Shown here one piece after another: positions 17,010-25,586 of a stretch of 58,305 bases of DNA; positions within the stretch are counted from its first letter, which is position 1, and each line of letters opens with the position of its first letter. Both the position numbers and the translations under genes were made by a program. A model generated the notes under the pieces. The model saw only the letters and a program-made list of their open reading frames with translations, was not told the DNA's origin and made no database searches. Source of the DNA: Synergistaceae bacterium (lineage in GTDB: Bacteria > Synergistota > Synergistia > Synergistales > Aminobacteriaceae); assembly GCA_017540085.1 (NCBI GenBank), contig JAFYBQ010000025.1:1-58305 (forward strand), in the 5' to 3' direction.

Positions 17010-18000
17010 TGACTTCCCGGAGATTTTCCGTTGCCGTGATTCCTTCCTGCGTTATGAAGATTACGCCGGGAGGATTGGCCATATTCCGCAGGATTCCCAG
17101 TGCCTTTTCGACTCCTGTAATCATGAATGCCGTTGCGAGACCGTCAGCGAGTGAGCCGTTCTCAGAAATCACCGTAACCGACAATAAATCGCTGTTCACG
17201 CTCTGCCCTGTGAGGGGGTCAAAGAAGTGTGAATACTTTTTCCCGTCAATCGTCTTGTACCGCTCATAGTTCCCGGACGTAATCACCGCGCTGTCTTCAA
17301 CGTCAACGACAAGAGCAGGAGTCCCGGCGGGCTTGAGGGGATTTCTGATTCCCACGCGCCATTTTGACCCGTCCGGCTTAGTCCCGACTGTGTGAACGTT
17401 CCCGCCGAGGTCTATTATTGCTGATGATATGCCTTTATCCCGGAGCATATCCGCAATTTTTGCTGACGCGAATCCCTTTGCCATTCCGCCCAAATCGATG
17501 ACACAGCCTTTTTCACGCAGAAATATTTTGTCCCCTGACACTGAAATGTTGCCAATGTCAGCCAGTTTCACAGCACTGTCTAAACTTTCCGGGGAAGGAA
17601 TTTTATTGAGTCCGTCCTCCCTGTTGATTTTCCACAGCCTCGTTACCGGGCCGATTAGCGGGTTGAAGACTCCCCCGGTGATTTCGTACAGCCTGATTGC
17701 CTCGTTGACTGCCTCGACAGTTTCAGGGCTTGGCGAAACGGGAACGAGTCCGGCGTTTTTGTTGACGAGTGAAATATCTGACGAGGGATCATACATTGAG
17801 AGTCTGCGGTCAGTCTCATTCAGGAGCGTAAATGCGTCATCGAGCGCAGTGTTGTCATGGCCGTAAACCGTCATGCGTATGATTGTGTTCATGGCTTGGG
17901 AATGTCGGGTATACTCTTGCGGTTCACGAAAAACGCGCAGGCAGAGCGACAGCAGTCCCGCAAGAATCAGAACGAGGGCGGCAATAAATTTTCTCTTCAT
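16966..18000 (-). CDS. apbE: FAD:protein FMN transferase (ApbE)
   Basis: This 344-residue envelope enzyme attaches FMN to threonines of partner flavoproteins such as Rnf or Nqr subunits. It has an N-terminal hydrophobic anchor with a cysteine (ALVLILAGLLSLCLR), which fits a lipobox poorly because the -1 residue is Leu. The core shows VIDLGGMAKGFASAKI, SAIIDLGGNVHTVGT, the WRVGIRNPL segment and SGNYERYKTIDGKKYSHFFD, all ApbE motifs. The ATG at 18000 has AAAGGAGAG upstream. No rnf or nqr genes are in the window. Confidence 0.93.
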   Translation of the reverse strand: MKRKFIAALVLILAGLLSLCLRVFREPQEYTRHSQAMNTIIRMTVYGHDNTALDDAFTLLNETDRRLSMYDPSSDISLVNKNAGLVPVSPSPETVEAVNEAIRLYEITGGVFNPLIGPVTRLWKINREDGLNKIPSPESLDSAVKLADIGNISVSGDKIFLREKGCVIDLGGMAKGFASAKIADMLRDKGISSAIIDLGGNVHTVGTKPDGSKWRVGIRNPLKPAGTPALVVDVEDSAVITSGNYERYKTIDGKKYSHFFDPLTGQSVNSDLLSVTVISENGSLADGLATAFMITGVEKALGILRNMANPPGVIFITQEGITATENLREVITQSLIPVTFREVR

Positions 18001-18052
18001 GGAAAACTCTCCTTTCATGGGATATTATTACACGCAAAGGGAGGAATTATCC

Positions 18053-18979
18053 ATGAAATTTTACGCGGGAATTGACATAGGCGGGACAAACATCAAGACG
18101 GGAATTGTTGACGAACTCGGCGAAATCATCAGCGAGGACAGTGTTCCGACAGGCGCGGACAGACCGCAGGAAGTCGTTTTGCAGGACATAATATCATCGG
18201 TGAAGGAGTCAATCGCAAAAGCCCAAGTTACGCCCATAGCTGTGGGAATGGGATCACCCGGTCTGATTGACAGCAAACGCGGAGTCGTCGTCTACAATAA
18301 CAATTTGGGATGGAATGAGTTTGCGATAGCTCCGGCCATGAGTGAGGCACTCAAAATCCCAGCGACACTGGAGAATGACGCGGACGCGGCCGCATTGGGT
18401 GAAGTCGTAGCGGGGTGTGCGAAAGGTGCGAACAGTGCGATGATTATCACGCTCGGAACCGGTGTAGGCTCCGGGTATGTTGTTGACGGGAAAATAGTCC
18501 GGGGTGCTGAGTTCGGCCACATGGTAATACATCACGGCGGGCGGAAATGTACCTGCGGGCGTTCCGGGTGCTTTGAGGCGTATTGTTCCGCAACGGGGCT
18601 AATCAACATGACGCGGGAAGCAATTGCCGACAATCCCGGCGGAATAATGGCGAAAATTGCGGACGCTGAAGGCACAGTGAGCGGGCATACGGTATTTGAC
18701 GCGGCGCAGGAAGGCGACGAAAACGCGGTGAACGTCATCGACACTTACACGGAGTATTTAGCGTGCGGGCTTGCGAATCTCATCAACGGCCTTCAGCCTG
18801 AAGTAATCGGAATCGGAGGGGGAATCGGGAAACAGGGTGAAAGATTGCTTGCCCCCCTGCGGGCGAAAGTACAGCGTGAAATCTACAAGGGACTCGCCCT
18901 GCCCCGTATAGTGTCATGCACACTGGGCTACAAGGCAGGGTTAATCGGCGCGGCAATGGCGGCTCGTTCGGGGGATTAG
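18053..18979 (+). CDS. ROK family glucokinase
   Basis: The 308-residue cytoplasmic sugar kinase probably phosphorylates glucose with ATP. It has the phosphate-binding loop DIGGTNIKTG (residues 7-16), the segment LENDADAAALGE, the ROK zinc site CTCGRSGCFEAYCS, and GIGGGIG near the end. The ATG at 18053 follows GGGAGGAA, and an open extension of 60 codons upstream lies over apbE and is not used. Only 52 nt separate it from divergent apbE, with TATTAT at 18023-18028. The substrate could be another hexose or N-acetylhexosamine. Confidence 0.9.
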   Translation: MKFYAGIDIGGTNIKTGIVDELGEIISEDSVPTGADRPQEVVLQDIISSVKESIAKAQVTPIAVGMGSPGLIDSKRGVVVYNNNLGWNEFAIAPAMSEALKIPATLENDADAAALGEVVAGCAKGANSAMIITLGTGVGSGYVVDGKIVRGAEFGHMVIHHGGRKCTCGRSGCFEAYCSATGLINMTREAIADNPGGIMAKIADAEGTVSGHTVFDAAQEGDENAVNVIDTYTEYLACGLANLINGLQPEVIGIGGGIGKQGERLLAPLRAKVQREIYKGLALPRIVSCTLGYKAGLIGAAMAARSGD

Positions 18980-20229
18980 CGTATCAATACAACGCTGACA
19001 TCATTAACGTTTGTTCCTGTCGGGCCTGTCATGAGGAGAGCGTCAGCCTGTTTGAGTGCGTTATAGGCATCATTGTTCCTGAGTACAACGGGAATGCTGA
19101 TGCCTTTTTCCCGGAGTATGCCTGCTGTTTTCCCGTCGACGATTCCCCCGGCTGCGTCTGTAGGGCCGTCCGTGCCGTCAGAACCGAGCGAGGCTACAAC
19201 GACTCCCTCAAGCCCCGAAATTCCTTCAGCCGCAGAAAGCGCAAGCTCCTGATTCCGTCCGCCCATGCCCCTGCCTGTGAGGTGTACGACTGTTTCACCG
19301 CCCGCAATAATCGCGCATGGAGATTTTGCCGGGTTTCCTGATGTTAATACTTCCCTTGCGATTCCGGCCATGAATGAGCCAGCCTCGCGAGCCTCGCACG
19401 TTAGAGTCGTTGTGAGAATGACGGGTGAATATCCTTTTTTCGCGGACAACTCAGCCACAGCCCTGCATAATTCCGTAACGCTCCCTGTAATCGTTGCTGT
19501 AACGTTATCGAGCTTCTTGGGAGTCTCATGGGAAAGCCTTTCGAGGAGTTCGGGCTTGAGCTTGAGATTGTATTTCTTGACGATTGCGAGAGCCTCAGCG
19601 CATGTTGACATGTCCGGGGCGGCGGGGCCTGAGGCGATGCTGTCGAGCCTGTCGCCGAGAACGTCAGACAATACGACCATGAAGACATGAGCCGGAGCGC
19701 AGAGTTCCGCGAACCTTCCGCCCTTCACTGATGAGAGGTGCTTGCGGATTGTGTTAATCTCTACGATGTCAGCACCGCATGAAAGGAGCTGGCTTGTTAC
19801 GTTCTGCATGTCCTCAAGCGTAACGCCCTCAGCAGGAAATTCAAACAGTGCAGAGCCTCCCCCGCTCACGAGGAAAAGAACGGTATCCTCAGCCTTGAGT
19901 CCTTTGACGTGTTCGAGGAGTGCTTTTGTGCCGCTGATAGTGTTCATGTCGGGTACTGGGTGTCCTGCCTCGAAAATCTCAAGCCCGGCAATGTCTCCCA
20001 TTGAGTGATCGTATTTCGTTACGACTGCGCCCGAAATGCCTGAGCCGAGAATGTCGCTTGCGGCTTTGGCCATTCGCCAGGCGGCTTTACCGATTGACGC
20101 GACTATGAGGCGGCCTTTTCCCCTGCGTGATGTGAAAGCGGGGTTATTGAGGGCTTCTTTCACGGCGTTTTCGGGCAGCACTGCTTTTATTGCTCCGTCA
20201 AGAATTTCACGCATGTCCTGTTTGAGCAT
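18976..20229 (-). CDS. Glycerate 2-kinase (MOFRL/GckA-TtuD family)
   Basis: The enzyme phosphorylates D-glycerate to 2-phosphoglycerate. It has 417 residues with the family features VASIGKAAWRMAKAA, the FEAGHPVPD segment, LFLVSGGGSALFE and the C-terminal MOFRL domain (GRGMGGRNQELAL, SLGSDGTDGPTDAAGG). The ATG at 20229 has AAAAGGAG upstream. Its stop overlaps the convergent glucokinase stop by 4 nt. Confidence 0.93.
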   Translation of the reverse strand: MLKQDMREILDGAIKAVLPENAVKEALNNPAFTSRRGKGRLIVASIGKAAWRMAKAASDILGSGISGAVVTKYDHSMGDIAGLEIFEAGHPVPDMNTISGTKALLEHVKGLKAEDTVLFLVSGGGSALFEFPAEGVTLEDMQNVTSQLLSCGADIVEINTIRKHLSSVKGGRFAELCAPAHVFMVVLSDVLGDRLDSIASGPAAPDMSTCAEALAIVKKYNLKLKPELLERLSHETPKKLDNVTATITGSVTELCRAVAELSAKKGYSPVILTTTLTCEAREAGSFMAGIAREVLTSGNPAKSPCAIIAGGETVVHLTGRGMGGRNQELALSAAEGISGLEGVVVASLGSDGTDGPTDAAGGIVDGKTAGILREKGISIPVVLRNNDAYNALKQADALLMTGPTGTNVNDVSVVLIR

Positions 20230-20262
20230 GTGAATGTCTCCTTTTTGCATATATTTACGGGA

Positions 20263-20291
20263 TTGACGTATTTTATCATGCTGATTAAAAT
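20263..20291 (+). promoter_or_regulatory. Sigma70 promoter of the polymerase/ligase-like gene
   Basis: TTGACG (20263-20268), a 17-bp spacer and TAAAAT (20286-20291) lie about 30 nt before the coding region. No promoter in this stretch is closer to consensus. Confidence 0.75.
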
Positions 20292-20323
20292 TCAGTGAAA
20301 AATACAGTCACATGGAGAAATTT

Positions 20324-21664
20324 ATGGCAATTGCAAAATCAAACGCGGGTGAGAAATCCAAAATTGTACTTTTCCTCGCTGCTTATTCAATATTTTTAAT
20401 TTCAAGATTTCTTATGGATCTTGATGAATACGATTCAGCATTTTTTGCAGTTGCGTTCGGGTCTTTTGCTACTGTATTGCTGTGGGCAGTCTGCATATTA
20501 ATAGACATGACTTCAGGAAGGCGCAAAGTTTTTATGAGCGGGACAGAAAAGTTTTTCTTTGCCGGAATTTCTTTATGGCTATTATGGGCTTTCCTGGCAA
20601 ATTTTTCAGGTATGTCCGTTGTATATCTTTCGCTGAATTTCTCTTCCCTCAGAGAGTTTATTGTTGTAGGAGTGTTTACGCATACGCTTTTCCTTTCTGT
20701 GAAGATAATAAAATTGTATGATTTGAAGTCCCAAGTCATAGCCGTAACTGTTTTCTTTCTGGGTATGTATTTGCTGTACGCATTTATATATTACAACAGG
20801 GGCTTTGACTTTGTAGACTCACTGGCAAGCATATTCCAGAAAAGCGGCAGATTCAGAAGCAGATACGGCTTCAGGCAGTCAAATACAGGGGGAAGATTAT
20901 GCTTGTTCTTCTTTATTTTTACAGCAATATACAGGGCAATTCTCAGAGAAAAAAAATTATCGAATAAAATACGTTCAGCGTCTGCCTGGAAAAAGTTTGC
21001 TTTCTTGTTCCCTCCTGTGATGATAATATTGCTAACAACAGCCTCGCGTACCTCTCTTTCCTCGTTGCTTCTATTTTGGCTTGTATATTCGGCACTGAGT
21101 ATCTACCAAAAGGGGAAACGCTATGCCAAACCCATGCTGGTAGCAATAATGCTGTGGCTTGCTTTTATGCTCTCTGTCGCTATAGACTGGGAAGCTCTAT
21201 GGAATTATTTTTGGGAAAGCAGGGGGGTAAATTACATCGGCCTCTTTCCTTGGCTCTCTGCAAAAGGAGTCTGGGCTGCCGGCGTAGGTATGTTAAGCAG
21301 GTCAGCCATAAACAGCATTACACAAATGCCCTTAATGGACAGCTTTTACTTGTCTGTTCTGCTGAAAACCGGCCTTATAGGGTTTATAATATTTTTTACT
21401 TCCGCGCTTGGTGTTACATTCGTATATTTCAGCAACATTAAGGACATGACCGAGACACAAAAACTTACCGGGGCAATTATTGTCCTCATGTATTATTATG
21501 CTATTCTTGAAGGAGGCATATTTTACGGCCACAACGCGCTTGACCTCGTAGACTGGATATTAATTTTGCTGTGCGTGAGTGAAAAAAGCCAGACCGCCAT
21601 GAACAAATTCAGAGTGAGAAAATCTGCGCTGTACAATTCCCGGAGTTACTCCGCCGAATTTTAA
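20324..21664 (+). CDS. O-antigen polymerase/ligase-like membrane protein (Wzy/WaaL type)
   Basis: This 446-residue polytopic protein has about ten to twelve TM segments and a larger extracytoplasmic loop containing RSRYGFRQSNTGGRL. The loop is followed by a TM pair and VMIILLTTASRTSLSSLLLF, which resembles the conserved arginine region of O-antigen ligases and polymerases. It would link or polymerise surface glycans in the inner membrane. The second ATG (20324) is used, because GGAG lies 6 nt upstream inside the longer frame. The codons are notably AT-rich compared with neighbours (many AAA, TTT, ATA), suggesting horizontal acquisition. Confidence 0.75.
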   Translation: MAIAKSNAGEKSKIVLFLAAYSIFLISRFLMDLDEYDSAFFAVAFGSFATVLLWAVCILIDMTSGRRKVFMSGTEKFFFAGISLWLLWAFLANFSGMSVVYLSLNFSSLREFIVVGVFTHTLFLSVKIIKLYDLKSQVIAVTVFFLGMYLLYAFIYYNRGFDFVDSLASIFQKSGRFRSRYGFRQSNTGGRLCLFFFIFTAIYRAILREKKLSNKIRSASAWKKFAFLFPPVMIILLTTASRTSLSSLLLFWLVYSALSIYQKGKRYAKPMLVAIMLWLAFMLSVAIDWEALWNYFWESRGVNYIGLFPWLSAKGVWAAGVGMLSRSAINSITQMPLMDSFYLSVLLKTGLIGFIIFFTSALGVTFVYFSNIKDMTETQKLTGAIIVLMYYYAILEGGIFYGHNALDLVDWILILLCVSEKSQTAMNKFRVRKSALYNSRSYSAEF

Positions 21665-21810
21665 CACGGCCGGGCTAATACCGCGCAAAAATAATCCTCC
21701 CGCCTGTTAATGATAATGGGATACCCTAAATTGTATCACGACAAATTCACCCTGCATGATAGAATCACGACAATAAAATCATAAAAGGACATAAAAGGAG
21801 CGGTTGACAA
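21665..21810 (+). promoter_or_regulatory. Leader/promoter region of the phase-variable acyltransferase gene
   Basis: The interval contains an extended -10, TGATAGAAT (21757-21765), with a weak -35. It has two copies of ATCACGACAA (21735-21744 and 21764-21773), possibly a regulator site. Two copies of ATAAAAGGA (21781 and 21791) follow, the second providing AAAGGAG as ribosome site before the ATG at 21811. Confidence 0.4.
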
Positions 21811-22929
21811 ATGAAATTAACGGCTCATAATGGCTTCAGGGCTTCAGGGCTTCAGGGCTTCAGGGCTTCAGGGCTTCAGGGCTTCAGGGCTTCAGGGCTT
21901 CAGGGCGATGGGCGGGATATTGTCGCTGATTCGCTGAGGGGATTTACGATTATCCTTGTTGTGTACGCTCATGTAGTGTACTGGTTCGGTTCTTCAAGAA
22001 TAATTCTACCGCGTTCGACTGTAGCAGGCGAATTTATAGCCATTTTCCACATGCCGCTGATGTTCATGATTTCAGGATATGTTCAGGGCATGAAAGATTA
22101 CAGGGCATCAAGCTGGCTTCACTGGCTCAAAAAATCAGCGATTGATATATACTTTCCCTGCATGATTTTCTCGCTCACACAATGGGCGGTAATGTACTTC
22201 ATTTTTTCCCGCCACAACCCCGCGAATTTCGGCGCGCTCCAAAGCACAGACCTATACATGATCCCCGTGAGGGGCTTCAAGGAGTACTGGTTTCTTGCGT
22301 CATTATTCTTCATCAAAGTGATTCATTCCGCGTTTGAATGCTCGCGATGTCCCGGAAAACTTCACGCGCTATTCTGGGCTACGGTGTTCATATTCCCGGT
22401 GCTGTCAGGAATTTCACTGCCCGCCGGGATTCATTACGGATTATATTTTCATTGCGGGTACATTCTCAGGAAGCGTAATTATATTTCGCGGGACAAAAAT
22501 CCAGGTGTCATTGCCGGGCTGATTCTGTTTATCGCAGGGGCCACGCTCTATTTTGCGCCTTGGGCTTATGGAGCGGCAAATATTTTCACGAGGACGGGCG
22601 CGGCGGTATGCTCATGTCTGGGACTGTTCACTCTGTTTTACGCATTGGAGGTGAAATTTTCCGGGCTGGTAATTTACGGGCTTTACAGCATGGTGATTTA
22701 CTGCCTGCACAATTGGATTGTCGCGTGTTTCAGGATGATATTCACGGTTTCGGGGATGTCGTCAAATTCTGACCCTATTATGATGTTTGTGATTACGTTC
22801 GCCGCGGCGATGGTGATTCCGTTCTGCGTAATTTGGCTGTACAGGAACGTGAAGCTCCTGCGGTGGACTGAGTATATATTCTATCCGGGAAGATTAATAT
22901 TCCGCAAGAAAAATCCCCCCGCCGAATAA
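21811..22929 (+). CDS. Acyltransferase 3 family membrane protein (O-acetylase-like) with a variable repeat N-terminus
   Basis: This 372-residue membrane protein probably acylates a surface glycan. The acyltransferase-3 fold starts near residue 36: RDIVADSLRGFTIILVVYAH holds the characteristic Arg-Asp and the TM1 histidine. FIAIFHMPLMFMISGYVQGM then matches fucose 4-O-acetylase-like proteins (NolL/COG3594). About ten TM segments follow, with a short basic tail. Residues 8-31 are three copies of GFRASGLQ, encoded by nine tandem 8-bp units directly after the start. Copy-number change would shift the frame, so expression is probably phase-variable. It is downstream of the Wzy/WaaL-like gene, but with its own promoter. 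Confidence 0.88.
   Translation: MKLTAHNGFRASGLQGFRASGLQGFRASGLQGDGRDIVADSLRGFTIILVVYAHVVYWFGSSRIILPRSTVAGEFIAIFHMPLMFMISGYVQGMKDYRASSWLHWLKKSAIDIYFPCMIFSLTQWAVMYFIFSRHNPANFGALQSTDLYMIPVRGFKEYWFLASLFFIKVIHSAFECSRCPGKLHALFWATVFIFPVLSGISLPAGIHYGLYFHCGYILRKRNYISRDKNPGVIAGLILFIAGATLYFAPWAYGAANIFTRTGAAVCSCLGLFTLFYALEVKFSGLVIYGLYSMVIYCLHNWIVACFRMIFTVSGMSSNSDPIMMFVITFAAAMVIPFCVIWLYRNVKLLRWTEYIFYPGRLIFRKKNPPAE
21833..21904 (+). repeat. Nine perfect tandem copies of the octanucleotide GCTTCAGG
   Basis: The 72-bp tract consists of nine identical units of GCTTCAGG beginning 22 nt after the A of the ATG. All three frames through the tract are open. Immediately after it, both alternative frames reach TGA within about eleven codons. 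Since 8 is not a multiple of 3, gain or loss of a unit shifts the frame. Confidence 0.97.
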
Positions 22930-22941
22930 CAGACGAGGGGA
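22905..22941 (-). terminator. Terminator of the flagellar flgF-flgJ operon
   Basis: The arms at 22914-22921 and 22934-22941 (TCCCC.CG / CG.GGGGA) form a stem with one mismatch. On the minus strand it is followed by TTTTTCTT. It overlaps the last codons of the convergent acyltransferase gene. Confidence 0.65.
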
Positions 22942-22947
22942 AAAATA

Positions 22948-23361
22948 TTATCCCTGAACGTCGAGTCCCGGACTCTGTTCGTCATATTCCGGGACATTCC
23001 CTGCCTCATAATTCGCGGCTTCCTCATCGGCTTTCCTGCGCGACTCGGCTTCCTGATCTGCGGCGAGCTTCCCTATCATCGAGTCATAAAGCATTTTCCA
23101 CAGCCCCGCACCGCCTGAACTCGTAACAAGGTCATCCGTAGCCATTTCGAGCGTCAATTCTTCCATCTGCTGATACGGCCTGCCCTTGTCGTTTCCGCTG
23201 ATTTCACGCGCTGACTTCTGCATGTCCTTCCACAGCTTTGACCACAATATAGCCTCAAACTGCTGGCACGACTCTTTGAGCTTCAACGCTTCCTGAGTCT
23301 TGTGGATTTCCGGGTCAATGTCAGTCCGAATAATTTTTGATGTCGGTATGCTGTTTATCAC
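22948..23361 (-). CDS. flgJ: Flagellar rod-binding protein, FlgJ N-terminal type
   Basis: The 137-residue protein covers only the rod-binding domain of FlgJ: ALKLKESCQQFEAILWSKLW, then QMEELTLEMATDDLVTSSGG, then GLWKMLYDSMI. There is no muramidase domain, as is common outside gammaproteobacteria. The tail is acidic. The start is GTG at 23361 with AAAGGAG located in the 3' end of the preceding glycosyltransferase gene, so the two are co-translated. It would cap the growing rod in the periplasm. Confidence 0.85.
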   Translation of the reverse strand: MINSIPTSKIIRTDIDPEIHKTQEALKLKESCQQFEAILWSKLWKDMQKSAREISGNDKGRPYQQMEELTLEMATDDLVTSSGGAGLWKMLYDSMIGKLAADQEAESRRKADEEAANYEAGNVPEYDEQSPGLDVQG

Positions 23362-23364
23362 CTG

Positions 23365-24432
23365 TCATTCTCCTTTCAGCGCGAGATTGTAGCACTCTAA
23401 TGTCTCGCGGGCGGCTTTGTCCCAGTCAAAAAATTTCAGCCTCTCACGCCCTGAGTGTCTCAGCTCTTCCCGGATATTCTCATCCTCAATCACCGCAAGA
23501 ATCTTCCCGGCCATGTCATCAATGTCGAGCGGGTCAAAGTACACCGCCGAGTCCTCGGCCACCTCAGGCAGAGAGCCGGCCTCCGCGCAAATTACCGGGC
23601 ATTCAGCCGCAAACGCCTCAAGCACGGGAATCCCGAACCCCTCATATTCTGACGGAAACACAAAGCATACCGCCCCCGCGTAAGCCTGCGACAAATCCAC
23701 GTCAGTCAGTTCCGCCTGATGAAACCTCCCGGAAAATTCCCCGAATGACGAAATTTCTTCCTCCGTGAAAGCTCCCCCGCCCGCGCACAATACATCAATG
23801 TCCCAGTTTTTTGACATTATTCCCTTCATGGCCGAGGTGAAACGGGAAAAATTTTTGTACATTGAGCGTTTCCCGACAAACAGAACGTAATCATACGGCA
23901 TTACTTTGTGTGATTTGCTGACGGGAGCGGATGACGCACCGTGATATATCACCGAGATTTTTGCGGGGCTTATTCCGGGAAAGTATTTCAGGATGTCGCG
24001 CTTTGTGTTTTCTGAGACCGCTATTATCCTGTCGGCCTGCGGGATTATTCTGCGCTTTGCTGAAATGACTCGCGGGTTGACAGGGTATTTCCCCGAAAAT
24101 ATTTCGTGCGTCATGTCATGCACTGTAACAACAAATTTCCCGTGAGGCGGCTTTGAGGCGTAATAGTATGTCGGGTGAAAGATGTCATAATTCCCGCGAA
24201 TGAGGTCGAGTCCGCGCTTCATTTTTCCGAGAACGTGAAAGACTCCCTGCTGAAGCCTCGTCATTTCGTGAAGCCCGAACTTTTTCGCAAAGTAGTAATT
24301 CATGTTATGGACGCAGGATATTTCAGCGTCAGCACCAAGAGCAGGCAGCCTCGACGAAATTTCGTATATATAGCGAGATATACCGCCGAATTTCTGCGCG
24401 ATCATGATTTGATAGTCATAATATACCCGCAT
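23365..24432 (-). CDS. GT4 family glycosyltransferase embedded in the flagellar operon
   Basis: The 355-residue cytoplasmic enzyme has a GT-B fold. The N-terminal domain has QKFGGISRYIYEI. The C-terminal donor-binding domain holds the GT4 signature PSEYEGFGIPVLEAFA (EX7E) and CPVICAEAGSLPEVA. It probably transfers a nucleotide-activated hexose. It lies 11 nt after flgI and 3 nt before flgJ, with GAGGGG as ribosome site. The position suggests a role in flagellin or envelope glycan modification, but the sequence alone does not give the acceptor. Confidence 0.88.
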   Translation of the reverse strand: MRVYYDYQIMIAQKFGGISRYIYEISSRLPALGADAEISCVHNMNYYFAKKFGLHEMTRLQQGVFHVLGKMKRGLDLIRGNYDIFHPTYYYASKPPHGKFVVTVHDMTHEIFSGKYPVNPRVISAKRRIIPQADRIIAVSENTKRDILKYFPGISPAKISVIYHGASSAPVSKSHKVMPYDYVLFVGKRSMYKNFSRFTSAMKGIMSKNWDIDVLCAGGGAFTEEEISSFGEFSGRFHQAELTDVDLSQAYAGAVCFVFPSEYEGFGIPVLEAFAAECPVICAEAGSLPEVAEDSAVYFDPLDIDDMAGKILAVIEDENIREELRHSGRERLKFFDWDKAARETLECYNLALKGE

Positions 24433-24443
24433 GATTTATCCCC

Positions 24444-25571
24444 TCACATTACGACTAATTCACCGTGAAGCGCACCTGCTTTGCTGATGGCCTGCAATAT
24501 CTCTATGATGTCCCGCGGCCTCGCTCCGAGTGAGTTTAGGACTCTTACCATGTCCCTAACCGTAGTTGTCGCCGGCATTGCTATCATGCTTCCGCCCTCC
24601 TCGTCAGCAGTGATGTCCGTCCTGAAATTGTAGGCCGTAGTTCCCGCGCTCAGGCTCTCAGGCTGGACTACCTGCGCTGTTTCTCCGACATTGACGACTA
24701 AATTCCCGTGTGCGACTCCGACTGATGATATACGGACATTCCCGCCCATTACGATTGTGCCGTTACGCTCATTCACGGCAACTTTTGCGGTTGTGTCAGG
24801 CTCAATCTCAATCCCTCCAACGCTGGCGAGAAATGCATTCGGGGCTTGGACGTACTGCCCCGGCAAATTCACTTCAACACGTCCCGCGTCTGTCGCATAT
24901 GCAACGACTCCGTAAGCCCGGTTAATCGCGTCCGCAATCCTCTGCGATGTCGTGTGATCCGGCTGCCTCAGCAATAACGCAACCTGACCGCCCATCGTGT
25001 AATCAGCGGGGACTTCACGCTCAACGATTGCGCCGCCCGGGATTCTTCCGGCTGTGGGAACGTTCTGCGTACGAGTCGCGCCCGCCCCTTGCGCCGAGCT
25101 TCCCCCGACAATCACAGGCCCCTGCGCTACTGCGTAGACTTTACCATCAGCCGCCCTCAACGGAGACTGAACGAGGACTCCCCCCTGAAGGTTCGAGGCG
25201 TTGCCCATTGTGTTGACGTTTACGTCTATTGTCTGTCCCGGCCTGACATAGGGAGGAAGGTTAGCGGTTAATGCCACGACAGCAAGATTACGGGTTCTGA
25301 CTGACCGAGCGTCAAGAGTTACGCCGAAATTCCGCATCATGTTCCTCATCATTTGGACGGCCATCGGGGAATTGTCGCCCGTTCCGTTAAGCCCCGTAAC
25401 AAGACCGACTCCCGTAAGCTGATTGCCTCTCGCGCCTTCTACTTCTGTGATGTCCTTGATTCTGACAGTGGGATTCACTCGGTTAAAATCCATGTCCTGA
25501 AGGTTTACCGCCCCGAATGAAATTCCCGCAGAAAGAATCACGATAACCGCCGCAAAAATATATTTCCTCAT
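24444..25571 (-). CDS. flgI: Flagellar P-ring protein FlgI
   Basis: This 375-residue periplasmic ring protein forms the bushing in the peptidoglycan layer. The signal peptide is YIFAAVIVILSAGISFG. The mature start VRIKDITEVEGARGNQLTG, the internal GTGDNSPMAVQMMRNMMRNF, and the C-terminal VRVLNSLGARPRDIIEILQA match FlgI fully. It is upstream of the glycosyltransferase gene and 15 nt after flgH. Confidence 0.97.
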   Translation of the reverse strand: MRKYIFAAVIVILSAGISFGAVNLQDMDFNRVNPTVRIKDITEVEGARGNQLTGVGLVTGLNGTGDNSPMAVQMMRNMMRNFGVTLDARSVRTRNLAVVALTANLPPYVRPGQTIDVNVNTMGNASNLQGGVLVQSPLRAADGKVYAVAQGPVIVGGSSAQGAGATRTQNVPTAGRIPGGAIVEREVPADYTMGGQVALLLRQPDHTTSQRIADAINRAYGVVAYATDAGRVEVNLPGQYVQAPNAFLASVGGIEIEPDTTAKVAVNERNGTIVMGGNVRISSVGVAHGNLVVNVGETAQVVQPESLSAGTTAYNFRTDITADEEGGSMIAMPATTTVRDMVRVLNSLGARPRDIIEILQAISKAGALHGELVVM

Positions 25572-25586
25572 GGCCGAGTCCCCTCC

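Noticed and set aside
21833-21904. Tandem octamer considered as a CRISPR array or as a structural repeat domain
   Set aside because: There are no spacers and the unit is 8 bp. The peptide repeat arises simply from the 24-bp reading period, so a slippage tract is the better explanation.
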